From: Mannheimia haemolytica
Lineage (GTDB): Bacteria > Pseudomonadota > Gammaproteobacteria > Enterobacterales > Pasteurellaceae
Direction of reading: 5' to 3'
Assembly: GCF_004342115.1 (NCBI RefSeq)
Contig: NZ_SMAC01000003.1
Coordinates: forward strand, 1 to 64,000
Length of the DNA stretch: 64,000 nt
Shown here: positions 27,206 to 35,568 of the stretch, piece after piece
Layout of the letters: the number at the start of each line of letters is the position of its first letter
Numbering within the stretch: the first letter of the stretch is position 1
Notes under the pieces: generated by a model
Told to the model about the DNA's origin: nothing
What the model saw: the letters and a program-made list of their open reading frames with translations, nothing else
The model's database searches: none
Translations under genes and position numbers: made by a program

Positions 27206-28243
27206 TTAGCGGATTTCAACTTGCTCGCTACCGGTGCCTAAGTCTTCAATTTTACCGATAAGCCACGCATTTTCACCACTCTCTTTAAGAAGAGTAAGGG
27301 CTTTTTCGACATCTCTCTCAGGTAAGGCTATCACCATTCCGACACCGCAGTTGAAAGTACGGTACATTTCATAACGGCTGATATTGCCTTTTTCCTGTAA
27401 CCAGCTAAATATCGCCGGCCATTGCCAGCTCGATTCATCAATCACCGCTTTGGCAGATTCCGGCAATACGCGTGGAATATTTTCCCAGAAACCGCCACCG
27501 GTTAAGTGAGCGATAGCGTGAACATCAACTTCTTCAACTAATTTTAGGATTGATTTTACATAAATTTTAGTTGGGGCTAATAAGTGTTCGCTTAAGGGTT
27601 TGTCTTCCAATAAATCGGTTGCAGGATTGGATCGGCTGACTTCCAATACTTTACGAATTAACGAATAGCCGTTGGAATGCGGGCCACTGGACGCTAATGC
27701 AATTAAGGCATCACCGGTTTTCACCGTTGAACCGTCAATGATTTTAGATTTTTCTACCACACCGACACAGAATCCGGCTAAATCGTAATCGCCTTCGTGG
27801 TACATTCCCGGCATTTCAGCCGTTTCACCTCCCACTAAAGCACAACCTGAAATCACGCAACCGTCTGCAATGCCTTTGACGACATTGGTGGCTACATCAA
27901 CCTCTAATTTACCGGTGGCGTAATAATCTAAGAAGAAAAGCGGTTCAGCACCTTGCACGACAAGGTCATTCACACACATCGCTACCAAATCTTGCCCGAT
28001 AGTATCGTGTTTGTTTAAGTCAATGGCTAAGCGTAATTTTGTGCCGACGCCATCGGTACCGGAAACTAAAATCGGCTCTTTATATTTTGTCGGTAAAGCA
28101 CATAAAGCACCAAAACCACCTAATCCGCCCATTACTTCAGGGCGACGGGTGCGTTTAACATCAGGCTTGATTCGTTCGACTAACTCGTTTCCTGCGTGAA
28201 TATCAACGCCGGCATCTTTGTAACTTAGTTGTGTGTTGCTCAC
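27206..28243 (-). CDS. purM: Phosphoribosylformylglycinamidine cyclo-ligase
   Basis: A 345-residue AIR synthetase, step five of purine synthesis, closing the imidazole ring of FGAM with ATP. N-terminal [20 protein letters not shown], the ATP-site motif [25 protein letters not shown] and [16 protein letters not shown] are all present; length matches E. coli PurM (345). Usually followed by purN, which here is elsewhere in the window. A palindromic PurR-type operator lies 47 bases upstream of the start. Confidence 0.96.
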   Translation of the reverse strand: MSNTQLSYKDAGVDIHAGNELVERIKPDVKRTRRPEVMGGLGGFGALCALPTKYKEPILVSGTDGVGTKLRLAIDLNKHDTIGQDLVAMCVNDLVVQGAEPLFFLDYYATGKLEVDVATNVVKGIADGCVISGCALVGGETAEMPGMYHEGDYDLAGFCVGVVEKSKIIDGSTVKTGDALIALASSGPHSNGYSLIRKVLEVSRSNPATDLLEDKPLSEHLLAPTKIYVKSILKLVEEVDVHAIAHLTGGGFWENIPRVLPESAKAVIDESSWQWPAIFSWLQEKGNISRYEMYRTFNCGVGMVIALPERDVEKALTLLKESGENAWLIGKIEDLGTGSEQVEIR

Positions 28244-28289
28244 TTTAACCTCAACAGTAAATGACTAAAAAACGAAGCCATTATAGCAC

Positions 28290-28305
28290 AAGCAAACGTT
28301 TGCGG
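28290..28305. promoter_or_regulatory. PurR operator upstream of purM
   Basis: AAGCAAACGTTTGCGG contains the perfect 12-bp palindrome GCAAACGTTTGC and closely matches the E. coli PurR box (ACGCAAACGTTTTCGT). It lies 47 bases before the purM ATG. Repression by a PurR homologue with hypoxanthine or guanine is the expected consequence. Confidence 0.8.
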
Positions 28306-28345
28306 AATGAAAAAGTGAAAATAAATAGAATGGATTTGATGAATT

Positions 28346-28366
28346 AGGGGGAAGCTAATTCCCCCT
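28346..28366 (-). terminator. Hairpin after tehB
   Basis: The stem AGGGGGAA / TTCCCCCT has a five-base loop, 15 bases past the tehB stop. There is no strong T-run, so efficiency is uncertain. Confidence 0.45.
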
Positions 28367-28380
28367 GCAAGCGGTTAAGT

Positions 28381-29253
28381 TTAGCTGATTTTTTTCGCCA
28401 ACATTGTCGCAAAACGTAGTTGAATGCGGTTGCCGTTTTCATCAGTTTTGTGTAAATGTCCTAAATCTTCGTTATATTTGACTAATTCCCAACCTTGATA
28501 ATAATCGGCGAGCTCGCCTTCTTTGAAGGTAAAGGAGAACGGCATCGGGCAAGGGTAGTCATCGGTACTCATTGCACATACGATTAAGTTATAACCGCCG
28601 ACTTTAGTGTTTTTCTGCATATTCTCAATAATGGCAGGAATGCGTTCACGGTTTAAGAACATCATTACAACAGTGGAAATAATCAGGTCATATTCACCGT
28701 TTTGCGAGCCGATAGTTGCCTCGTTAATATCATAAACAGCGGTAGTAATGTTTTGAGCTTGTTCTTTTTCGATCATATAGTTGAGAAAATCAATGCTTTC
28801 TTGATTATGATCAACAGCAGTGACATCAAAACCCAGTAAATTCAGATAAAGTGCATTGCGTCCTCGCCCGCAACCTAAATCTAACGCTTTGCCACCTTTG
28901 GTATAATTGACGGCATTTAGCACTTCTGAATGGGTAGCGGTCAGATTATATTTTTTAGCAAAATAATCTTCCGGCTTGCAATAGAAAGCCAACTGGCATT
29001 CTAAATCGTCAGAAAGAGCTTCAACCTTATGCCAAAGTTGAGGCTCAACCATTGGGCGTTGGTGGTTTGCATCAAAAATATCTTCCTTGATAATTTCTCC
29101 CTCTTCGGTTAATTCATAATATTTGAGAGAACCTTTGAGAATGGTGAGTTTTGCCCAAGTTCCGACTTTGGTGTTGTGCTTTTCTTGGAACATTTGTGGT
29201 AAGGTTGCTTTTGTCCACACCGGCATTTGTTTGTAGCAAATTAAATTTTCCAT
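28381..29253 (-). CDS. tehB: SAM-dependent methyltransferase, tellurite resistance protein TehB
   Basis: A 290-residue protein in the two-domain arrangement of Haemophilus TehB. An N-terminal ~90-residue cupin-like DUF1971 domain ([31 protein letters not shown]) is followed by a class I methyltransferase with the SAM-binding motif [19 protein letters not shown] near residue 140 and [14 protein letters not shown]. coli TehB lacks the N-terminal domain. In H. influenzae TehB gives tellurite and oxidant resistance and is linked to haem use. No tehA channel gene is adjacent. Confidence 0.93.
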   Translation of the reverse strand: MENLICYKQMPVWTKATLPQMFQEKHNTKVGTWAKLTILKGSLKYYELTEEGEIIKEDIFDANHQRPMVEPQLWHKVEALSDDLECQLAFYCKPEDYFAKKYNLTATHSEVLNAVNYTKGGKALDLGCGRGRNALYLNLLGFDVTAVDHNQESIDFLNYMIEKEQAQNITTAVYDINEATIGSQNGEYDLIISTVVMMFLNRERIPAIIENMQKNTKVGGYNLIVCAMSTDDYPCPMPFSFTFKEGELADYYQGWELVKYNEDLGHLHKTDENGNRIQLRFATMLAKKIS

Positions 29254-29321
29254 TTTGTTTCCTTTTGTCAGTCAAACATAAACGGCAAAATTTTAGCACT
29301 GTTTTAAAAACAGGAAATAAA

Positions 29322-29346
29322 AAATCCGACTAAAAAAGTCGGATTT
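29322..29346 (-). terminator. Terminator after the flavin reductase gene
   Basis: The perfect 10-bp stem AAATCCGACT (29322-29331) / AGTCGGATTT (29337-29346) has a five-base loop and a T-rich tract on the minus strand (ATTTTTTATT). It lies 25 bases after the stop. Confidence 0.85.
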
Positions 29347-29370
29347 GATCAAATTTCTGTTAAATATATT

Positions 29371-29883
29371 TTAGTCAATGTTCACGCTTCTAAATTGGCG
29401 GGCAAAATAAACTAAACTGTGGTTCGGCTCTACGTCAATATGGCTCACTTCTACCACAAAAATAGTATGCGTACCCACTGCGTGCGTATTAACAATATTG
29501 CCTTGTAAAGCAGAAATAGCACTGCGTAACACAGGCTGATCGTCAAAGCCGTTGTTCCAAATATCCCAACCAAAGCGTTCTTCCATTGTACTTTCTAAAA
29601 TGGCGGCAAAATGTTTTGCTAAGTCTTCTTGTTCGTGGCTTAACACATTAACGCATACTTTGCCGTTTTGTTGGATAATATCGTGAACGTGGCTGTTTTT
29701 ATTAATGCAAAATAAGAGCGTTGGTGGGGAATCGGTAACGGAACAAACAGACGAAACCGTCAGCCCTGCTTTGCCGGCTACGCCATTGGTTGTCACAATG
29801 CTCACCGCAGAAGATAAGTGAGCCATTGCTTCACGAAATTTAAGCGAGGCTTCTATTGGTTGATTAGTGTCGATATTAGCCAT
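29371..29883 (-). CDS. HpaC-like flavin reductase
   Basis: A 170-residue flavin reductase-like domain protein: FREAMAHLSSAVSIVTTNG, GLTVSSVCSVTDSPPTLLFCIN and a C-terminal VVEVSHIDVEPNHSLVYFARQF. This family supplies reduced FAD/FMN to two-component monooxygenases, HpaC being the partner of the 4-hydroxyphenylacetate hydroxylase HpaB. No oxygenase gene is nearby, so the partner or true substrate is unknown; RutF-type and general flavin reductases are alternatives. It is transcribed after the yciU-like gene (21 bases apart). Confidence 0.8.
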   Translation of the reverse strand: MANIDTNQPIEASLKFREAMAHLSSAVSIVTTNGVAGKAGLTVSSVCSVTDSPPTLLFCINKNSHVHDIIQQNGKVCVNVLSHEQEDLAKHFAAILESTMEERFGWDIWNNGFDDQPVLRSAISALQGNIVNTHAVGTHTIFVVEVSHIDVEPNHSLVYFARQFRSVNID

Positions 29884-29904
29884 TTTTTCTCCTTTTTATT
29901 TTTC

Positions 29905-30216
29905 TTATTCTTTCCAAACAACGTGATATTCACGGTTTTCTTCATCGTGGGAAATTAAGAAACGGGCGAATACATCGTCCATTTCATCTTGTTCATTGAC
30001 TAAGCCAACCCAAACTTCGGCAAAGGCATCAGGGTCAATTAAAGTCCCGATTTCTTGATCCCAGTCTTCAGAAGTTTCGACCATTTCCACTGCACCACGC
30101 TCTTCAAATTGGAGGTTGAACAGTAAAATATCGGCAGGATCTAAATTTTCGCCTGCCATTTCTAAGAAAATATCGTAGGCAATATCAATGGCTTCATCAG
30201 GGGTTAATTTTTTCAT
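29905..30216 (-). CDS. yciU: Double-stranded DNA mimic protein (HI1450/YciU family)
   Basis: A 103-residue, very acidic protein closely resembling H. influenzae HI1450: [56 protein letters not shown]. The structure of HI1450 showed a surface charge pattern resembling duplex DNA, and it was reported to bind the HU protein. The role here is by family (DUF440). The start has no upstream alternative. Confidence 0.9.
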   Translation of the reverse strand: MKKLTPDEAIDIAYDIFLEMAGENLDPADILLFNLQFEERGAVEMVETSEDWDQEIGTLIDPDAFAEVWVGLVNEQDEMDDVFARFLISHDEENREYHVVWKE

Positions 30217-30299
30217 TTCGTTATTCTAATTTGAGTGTTAATAAAATGTTAGATAGATAAGTTTTATTTTATATTTTTTAGTTATAAAAAACAAAAAGA

Positions 30300-30890
30300 T
30301 TATAGCTGAATCAGACGGCTTACCACCATTCCGGCTGCTTTTTCCTTTAAAATTTGCCAGCCTTGCGGTAGCTCTAATGGCGGGTGATTTTTCTCGGTTT
30401 CCACATACAAAATCGCATTCGGGGCGAGCCAGTTATTTTCTGCCAGCAAGTTTAGCACTTGAGGTACAAACCCTTGATGAAAAGGCGGATCGATAAATAC
30501 GATGTTAAATGGCTCACCGTTATTTTTTTGTGCTAAATAGGCGAGGGTGTCAGTGTGAATAACGCTACCTTGTTCGGATTTTAATGCTTGGAGATTTTTC
30601 TTTAACTGGTTGGCAGCATTTGCAAATTTTTCCAAAAAAACGACCGCTTGTGCTTGGCGGGAAAGGGCTTCAATGCCCAGAGAGCCACTGCCTGCAAAGC
30701 AATCAAGACAGCGTGAGTGAGCAATGTCGTGCATTAACCAGTTAAACAGCGTTTCTTTTACTCTATCGGTTGTCGGGCGAAGCCCCTCGGCATTTAGTAC
30801 AGGTAATTTTCTGCCTCGCCACAGTCCGGCGATAACCCGTACTTCGCCCATTTGCTGAACAGATTGGGGGGAATTTCGATTTTTTTTCAT
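30300..30890 (-). CDS. rsmD: 16S rRNA (guanine966-N2)-methyltransferase
   Basis: A 196-residue class I methyltransferase that modifies G966 of 16S rRNA during 30S assembly. Motifs: VRVIAGLWRGRKLPV, RPTTDRVKETLFNWL, the SAM-binding CLDCFAGSGSLGIEALSR, and the catalytic NIVFIDPPFHQGF. ATG 30890 is chosen; a GTG two codons earlier (30896) is also possible. Divergent from ftsY, the arrangement seen in many gamma-proteobacteria. Confidence 0.93.
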   Translation of the reverse strand: MKKNRNSPQSVQQMGEVRVIAGLWRGRKLPVLNAEGLRPTTDRVKETLFNWLMHDIAHSRCLDCFAGSGSLGIEALSRQAQAVVFLEKFANAANQLKKNLQALKSEQGSVIHTDTLAYLAQKNNGEPFNIVFIDPPFHQGFVPQVLNLLAENNWLAPNAILYVETEKNHPPLELPQGWQILKEKAAGMVVSRLIQL

Positions 30891-30968
30891 ACTCACTAAA
30901 GGAAAATAAGGGATTTTTTGATAGACTATGTAAGTTTAGTCTATTTTTACGAGAAATGAGAGAAAAAT

Positions 30969-32465
30969 ATGTCAGAGAAGAAAAAAGGGTTTTGGTCTTG
31001 GCTTGGATTTGGTAAGAAAGAAGAAGCTGAACAGAAAGAGATTCAACAAGAACAAGAAAGTATTCAACCGGAACAGCCTGTTATTGTTGAACCGGAAACT
31101 GAGAAGTCGTTTTCTGAAAAATTAGATGAGCTGGAAGATAAAATTGAAGAAAAGGTAGATCAGTTAGAAGACTATTTTGAGGAAAAAGAAGAAAAAATTG
31201 AGCAATTTGCTGAGCAAGTAGAAGATACCATTGAACAAAAAGTCGAAGATTTCAAAGAGTTTGTTGAAGAAAAAGTTGAAGAGGCGAAAGCGTTCTTTGA
31301 TGATGTTGAAGATAAAATCGAACAAACATTTGAAGAACAAAAAGGCGAACAAGCGGTCGAAAATCTTCAAAATATTGCAACTGAGCAGTTAGATCTCAAC
31401 GAACAAGAGCAAGTTACTTATCAAGTCGAAGAGGCTGTGGCCGAAGAAGTTGCTGAAACTGAATTAGTAAATAATGTTCAAGACACAGTTGAAGAATCTA
31501 CTATCCAAGATGAATATCAAGAAAAACCGAGTCAAGGCGGTTTCTTCAGCCGTTTAATTCAAGGCTTGATTAAAACCAAGCAGAATATTGGTTCGGGCTT
31601 CCGTAATTTCTTCCGTGGCAAGAAAATTGATGATGAGTTATTTGAAGAGCTGGAAGAGCAGTTGCTTGTGGCGGATTTAGGTATGCCGACCACACAAAAA
31701 ATCATCAACAATTTAACACAACATGCTACCAAGCAACAATTAAAAGATGCAGATTTGTTGTATCAACAGTTGAAAGTGGAACTGGGTGAAGTGCTAAAAC
31801 CGGTGGCTCAACCGTTAGTGTTGGAAGCGAAAAAACCGTATGTCATTTTAATGGTTGGTGTGAATGGCGTGGGGAAAACCACTACCATTGGCAAACTTGC
31901 CCGTAAATTCCAACAAGAAGGCAAATCGGTAATGTTAGCAGCAGGAGACACGTTCCGAGCGGCGGCAGTTGAACAGCTACAGGTTTGGGGAGAGCGAAAT
32001 AACATTCCGGTGGTGGCACAAAGCACCGGTTCGGATTCTGCCTCGGTGATTTTTGATGCGATGCAATCCGCTGCGGCAAAAGGGATTGACGTGCTAATCG
32101 CTGATACTGCAGGGCGTTTGCAAAACAAAAATAACCTGATGGACGAGTTGAAGAAAATTGTGCGGGTGATGAAAAAATATGATGAAACCGCACCGCACGA
32201 AATTATGCTTACGCTTGATGCCGGCACTGGGCAAAATGCGATCAGCCAAGCGAAATTGTTTAATGAGGCAGTGGGTTTAACCGGTATCACCTTAACTAAA
32301 TTAGACGGTACGGCAAAAGGTGGCGTGATTTTTGCGATTGCCGATCAATTCAATATTCCGATCCGCTTTATTGGGGTGGGCGAGAAAATTGAAGATCTAC
32401 GCCCGTTTAATGCAGAAGAATTTATTGAAGCCTTATTTAGCCACGAGGACGAACAGAATGATTAA
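30969..32465 (+). CDS. ftsY: Signal recognition particle receptor FtsY
   Basis: A 498-residue SRP GTPase that docks ribosome-SRP complexes at the inner membrane. Residues ~1-180 form a highly acidic, Glu/Lys-repeat A domain with imperfect heptad-like repeats (EEKVDQLEDYFEEKEEKIEQ). Then come the NG domain helices (FSRLIQGLIKTKQNIGSGF), the P-loop GVNGVGKTTTIGKLA, GDTFRAAAVEQL, DTAGR and TKLDGTAKGG. It is the first gene of ftsYEX and overlaps ftsE by eight bases. Confidence 0.96.
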   Translation: MSEKKKGFWSWLGFGKKEEAEQKEIQQEQESIQPEQPVIVEPETEKSFSEKLDELEDKIEEKVDQLEDYFEEKEEKIEQFAEQVEDTIEQKVEDFKEFVEEKVEEAKAFFDDVEDKIEQTFEEQKGEQAVENLQNIATEQLDLNEQEQVTYQVEEAVAEEVAETELVNNVQDTVEESTIQDEYQEKPSQGGFFSRLIQGLIKTKQNIGSGFRNFFRGKKIDDELFEELEEQLLVADLGMPTTQKIINNLTQHATKQQLKDADLLYQQLKVELGEVLKPVAQPLVLEAKKPYVILMVGVNGVGKTTTIGKLARKFQQEGKSVMLAAGDTFRAAAVEQLQVWGERNNIPVVAQSTGSDSASVIFDAMQSAAAKGIDVLIADTAGRLQNKNNLMDELKKIVRVMKKYDETAPHEIMLTLDAGTGQNAISQAKLFNEAVGLTGITLTKLDGTAKGGVIFAIADQFNIPIRFIGVGEKIEDLRPFNAEEFIEALFSHEDEQND

Positions 32466-33111
32466 ATTCACTAATGTGAACAAGGTTTATAAGGGCGGAA
32501 AGCCAGCCTTACAGGGCATTGATTTCCACCTACCTGCCGGTGGAATGGCATATATTACCGGGCATTCCGGTGCGGGGAAAAGCACGCTATTAAAATTAAT
32601 TATGGGGATTGAGCGTGCCAATGGCGGGCAAATTTTGTTTAACGGACACGATATTACCCGACTTGCTCATCATGAATTGCCGTTTTTACGCCGCCAAATC
32701 GGGATGGTGCATCAAGATTATCGCTTATTAACCGACCGAACCATTTTGGATAATGTCGCATTACCATTGATTATTTTGGGAATGAACCAAGCGATTGTGG
32801 AGCGTGAAGCCCGCATTGCCCTTGAGCGTGTTGGCTTGGCAGATAAAGCGAACTATCTGCCGTTGCACCTTTCCGGCGGTGAGCAACAACGTGTCGATAT
32901 TGCCAGGGCCATTGTTCATCGCCCAACGCTGTTATTAGCCGATGAGCCAACCGGAAACTTAGATGAAAAGCTCTCGTTTGAAATTTTCCGTTTGTTTGAG
33001 GAATTTAATCAAGCCGGCACAACGGTGCTGATTGCCACCCACGATACCAATATTATTTCAAAGCGTCCAAAGCCGTGTTTAGTGCTGGAGCAAGGGCATC
33101 TTAAATTTTAA
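32458..33111 (+). CDS. ftsE: Cell-division ATP-binding protein FtsE
   Basis: A 217-residue ABC ATPase that with FtsX activates periplasmic peptidoglycan hydrolases at the septum. Walker A is GHSGAGKST, signature LSGGEQQRVDIARA, Walker B LLLADEPTGNLD. ATG 32458 is within the ftsY 3' end (eight-base overlap) and gives the usual MIKFTNVNKVY start; the longer frame upstream is antiparallel shadow of ftsY sequence and is rejected. It is followed after nine bases by ftsX. Confidence 0.96.
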   Translation: MIKFTNVNKVYKGGKPALQGIDFHLPAGGMAYITGHSGAGKSTLLKLIMGIERANGGQILFNGHDITRLAHHELPFLRRQIGMVHQDYRLLTDRTILDNVALPLIILGMNQAIVEREARIALERVGLADKANYLPLHLSGGEQQRVDIARAIVHRPTLLLADEPTGNLDEKLSFEIFRLFEEFNQAGTTVLIATHDTNIISKRPKPCLVLEQGHLKF

Positions 33112-33120
33112 GGAAATATT

Positions 33121-34056
33121 ATGATTCGTTCATTTAGTAAATTAGGTGCTCAAACCAACTACTCTTTAAGAGCGGTTTGGCAAGATTTAATGCAACGCAA
33201 GCTCGGCACTTTTCTGACGGTGCTGGTGATTGCGGTCTCACTTACGATTCCAACCGTGAGTTATTTACTTTGGAAGAATACCCACGAGGCAGCAACACAA
33301 TTTTACCCTGAGCCACAATTAACCGTTTATCTGCACAAAAATTTGGCAGAACACGATGTGAATACCGTTGTTGATCGCATTCGTGCTTTTGAGACGGATA
33401 AAATTGAGTCATTTAACTATATTTCCCGCCAACAAAGTTTAGACGAATTTCGTTCTTGGTCAGGCTTTGGTGAAGCGTTAGATATTTTAGATGAAAACCC
33501 GTTGCCTGCGGTCGTTACCTTAAAACCGAAAGCAAATTTTAATAATGCTGATACGATGGTGGAGCTACGCAACGGTTTGCAACAAATTAAAGGGGTGCAG
33601 GAGGTTCGTTTAGATAACGGCTGGCTGGAAAAATTAACTGCTCTAACTTGGCTGATTGCTCGTATTGCGGTGGTGTGTACCTTATTAATGCTGTTGGCAG
33701 TTTTTTTAGTGATTGGAAACAGTGTGCGAACCGATGTTGCCAATAGCAAAGCAGCGATTGAAGTCCAACAAATTTTAGGGGCAACTGATCACTTTATTGC
33801 CCGTCCGTTTTTATACACAGGTATGATTTACGGCTTGTTTGGCAGCCTGTTAGCGGTGCTGTTTAGTGCGGTAACGATTAGCTATTTCACCGGTGTAGTG
33901 AAGTATGTGACTGATATGTTTACCGTACAATTTGAACTGAACGGATTAGATTTCAGCGAAGCCTTCTTCTTAGTGGTGCTTTGTGTGTTTATTGGCTGGC
34001 TGTCGGCAAAAATTGCGACAATGCGAAATATTTTCCGTATTGGTAGTAGAGGCTAA
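33121..34056 (+). CDS. ftsX: Cell-division membrane protein FtsX
   Basis: A 311-residue polytopic protein with the FtsX layout: cytoplasmic N-terminus, first helix (LGTFLTVLVIAVSLTIPTV), a periplasmic loop of about 120 residues, then three helices, including LMLLAVFLVIGNSVRTDVANSK and the C-terminal FSEAFFLVVLCVFIGWL. It partners FtsE to control septal amidase activators. Last gene of the operon before a strong terminator. Confidence 0.95.
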   Translation: MIRSFSKLGAQTNYSLRAVWQDLMQRKLGTFLTVLVIAVSLTIPTVSYLLWKNTHEAATQFYPEPQLTVYLHKNLAEHDVNTVVDRIRAFETDKIESFNYISRQQSLDEFRSWSGFGEALDILDENPLPAVVTLKPKANFNNADTMVELRNGLQQIKGVQEVRLDNGWLEKLTALTWLIARIAVVCTLLMLLAVFLVIGNSVRTDVANSKAAIEVQQILGATDHFIARPFLYTGMIYGLFGSLLAVLFSAVTISYFTGVVKYVTDMFTVQFELNGLDFSEAFFLVVLCVFIGWLSAKIATMRNIFRIGSRG

Positions 34057-34091
34057 TACAAGCGGTTGTTTTTAGAGAAATAATTGCAGAT

Positions 34092-34120
34092 AAAAACCAG
34101 TTCCTAGGAACTGGTTTTTT
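34092..34120 (+). terminator. Terminator after ftsYEX
   Basis: AAAACCAGTTCC TAGGAACTGGTTTTTT is a near-perfect palindromic hairpin with a T-run, 36 bases past the ftsX stop. It may also serve the convergent lipoprotein gene. Confidence 0.88.
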
Positions 34121-34135
34121 ACTATAAGCAATATA

Positions 34136-34786
34136 TTATTGCTGTGGAGCTGGAGCTGGAGCTGGAGCTGGAGCTGGAGCTGGAGCTGGAGCTGGAGCTG
34201 GAGCTGGAGCTGGAGCTGGAGCTGGAGCTGGAGCTGGATCATATTTAGCTCTTAATATATTTTCTAACTGTTGCCCTTCTTCAGCTAATTGATTCAATTT
34301 TGTTTGTAACTCGCCAAATGCTTTATGTGCTTCCGGTGTAGGATTTTTCTCCATTTTAGCACCTTCTACGATCATCTGAGACCCTAAAGTCAGGACTTCT
34401 AAGGTTTTGTCTTTTAGTGCTTTGACTTCATTATTTTGAATATTCAGGGTTTCAGCACTTACCTTAATATGATCAATTTGAGCTAATAATGCGTTATTAA
34501 CTGTCTCTTGCATTAAGGTAGAATCGGCTTTTTGTTTGTCAGTAAGTGTTTCTGTTGCCGCTTTAATTGCATCATTTAAGGCTTTTTCTTGAGTGTCTTG
34601 CCATTCCCGTAACATTTTATAATCTTGAGCGCCGGTATCAGCAGGTTTAACTTCTTCTTTTGACTCTTCTTTCACTTGAACTGGCGATTCTGCTGAGCTC
34701 TGTGTTTTGGTAGAATTAGGTTGTTCGCAAGCGGTTAAAAAAAGGGTAAATAATACAGATAGGCTAATTTTAGCGAGCGTGTTCAT
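34136..34786 (-). CDS. Lipoprotein with C-terminal Pro-Ala repeat (HlpB-like)
   Basis: A 216-residue lipoprotein precursor. The signal ends in LFLTAC, so Cys is about residue 19. A low-complexity acidic linker (to ~residue 55), a helical domain resembling that of the adjacent lipoprotein (DYKMLREWQDTQEKAL; LKDKTLEVLTLGSQMI) and a C-terminal stretch of about 15 Pro-Ala dipeptides ending in QQ follow. The start at 34786 gives a normal signal peptide. The neighbouring gene is a paralogue, so this looks like tandem duplication. The name HlpB-like is tentative. The Pro-Ala tail may span peptidoglycan or expose the domain, as in other Pro-Ala-rich envelope proteins (inference). Confidence 0.75.
   Translation of the reverse strand: MNTLAKISLSVLFTLFLTACEQPNSTKTQSSAESPVQVKEESKEEVKPADTGAQDYKMLREWQDTQEKALNDAIKAATETLTDKQKADSTLMQETVNNALLAQIDHIKVSAETLNIQNNEVKALKDKTLEVLTLGSQMIVEGAKMEKNPTPEAHKAFGELQTKLNQLAEEGQQLENILRAKYDPAPAPAPAPAPAPAPAPAPAPAPAPAPAPAPQQ
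34146..34235. repeat. 15 tandem copies of GGAGCT
   Basis: Fifteen perfect hexamers in the 3' end of the lipoprotein gene encode the Ala-Pro run on the minus strand. The unit is a multiple of three, so slippage changes tail length without shifting frame. Confidence 0.95.
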
Positions 34787-34810
34787 AGTAATCCTTAGTA
34801 ATTGCAAAAA

Positions 34811-34837
34811 AAAGCTAGAGCAAAATACTCTAGCTTT
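34811..34837 (-). terminator. Terminator between paralogous lipoprotein genes
   Basis: The perfect stem AAAGCTAGAG / CTCTAGCTTT is followed on the minus strand by a T-run. It separates the two lipoprotein transcription units. Confidence 0.85.
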
Positions 34838-34852
34838 TCATTGAATGGTAAA

Positions 34853-35437
34853 TTATTTAGCTGAGAATCTTTGCTGTAATTCTACGTTTAATTTTTGTAA
34901 CTCATTACCAGCTTCAATTAAAGACTGAGCTTTTTGTTGTACGGCTTGTAATGCTGCTTGGTCATTTGGTGTAGAGATCGTTTTTACTTGTTCAGAAATC
35001 ACTTCACTTGAAAGTGTTAAAACTGATTTTGTTTTTTCTTTAAATGTTTTGATTTGTGCATCAGATACTTCAATCGCATCTAAGCTTTTTACAGTTTCTT
35101 CTACTTTTTTATTAAATGCACTTAATCCTTCTTGAATTTGTTTAGGATCTTGTGTAGCTAATTTCTTTTGTAGTTCTGCTTGTGCTGTTGCCATTGTGCT
35201 TTCTTGTGCCGTATTCCAATCAACTAATTTTTGGTAATCTGCTTTTGCAGCTTCGCTTGGAGCGGCTACAGCTGTTTCAGCAGGTTTGGCTGCTTCTGCA
35301 GCAGGAGCTGTTGTAGTTGGTGCAGCTTCAGTTGTTTTTGTAGGTTCTGTCGCCGGTGCTTTTTCTGCTGGTTTATCACAAGCTGCTAAGAATAATGCGA
35401 CTAAAGCGGTTGCACTGATTTTTGTTAATTTGTTCAT
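34853..35437 (-). CDS. Lipoprotein (HlpB-like, paralogue of neighbour)
   Basis: A 194-residue lipoprotein precursor with signal MNKLTKISATALVALFLAAC, Cys20 lipidated. An Ala/Pro/Thr/Glu-rich linker (~residues 21-65) is followed by a helical domain parallel to that of the downstream lipoprotein (DYQKLVDWNTAQESTM; FKEKTKSVLTLSSEVI). There is no repeat tail. GAGGAA precedes ATG 35437. The longer frame upstream has no translation signal and would bury the lipobox. Function unknown; an envelope role is inferred only from the lipobox. Confidence 0.78.
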   Translation of the reverse strand: MNKLTKISATALVALFLAACDKPAEKAPATEPTKTTEAAPTTTAPAAEAAKPAETAVAAPSEAAKADYQKLVDWNTAQESTMATAQAELQKKLATQDPKQIQEGLSAFNKKVEETVKSLDAIEVSDAQIKTFKEKTKSVLTLSSEVISEQVKTISTPNDQAALQAVQQKAQSLIEAGNELQKLNVELQQRFSAK

Positions 35438-35568
35438 TAAAAAATTCCTCAAGAATATAAAAATAAAAGCCAATAAAGGCTGGTTATTGTACCAATAAAT
35501 AGACAAGTAATCTCCGTATTAGTTCATAAAATCGTTCATCTTTACGTTATTTCGAAAAAATTTACATT

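Noticed and set aside
30990..31420. Acidic Glu/Lys repeats in ftsY as a tandem DNA repeat or phase-variable tract
   Set aside because: The repeats are degenerate at DNA level and are the normal acidic A domain of FtsY.
31808..32290. 160-codon frame opposite ftsY
   Set aside because: It is antisense to the conserved GTPase domain, with no independent support.
34146..34235. GGAGCT repeat as an on/off switch
   Set aside because: The six-base unit preserves the reading frame and lies at the 3' end, so it can vary length but not turn the gene off.
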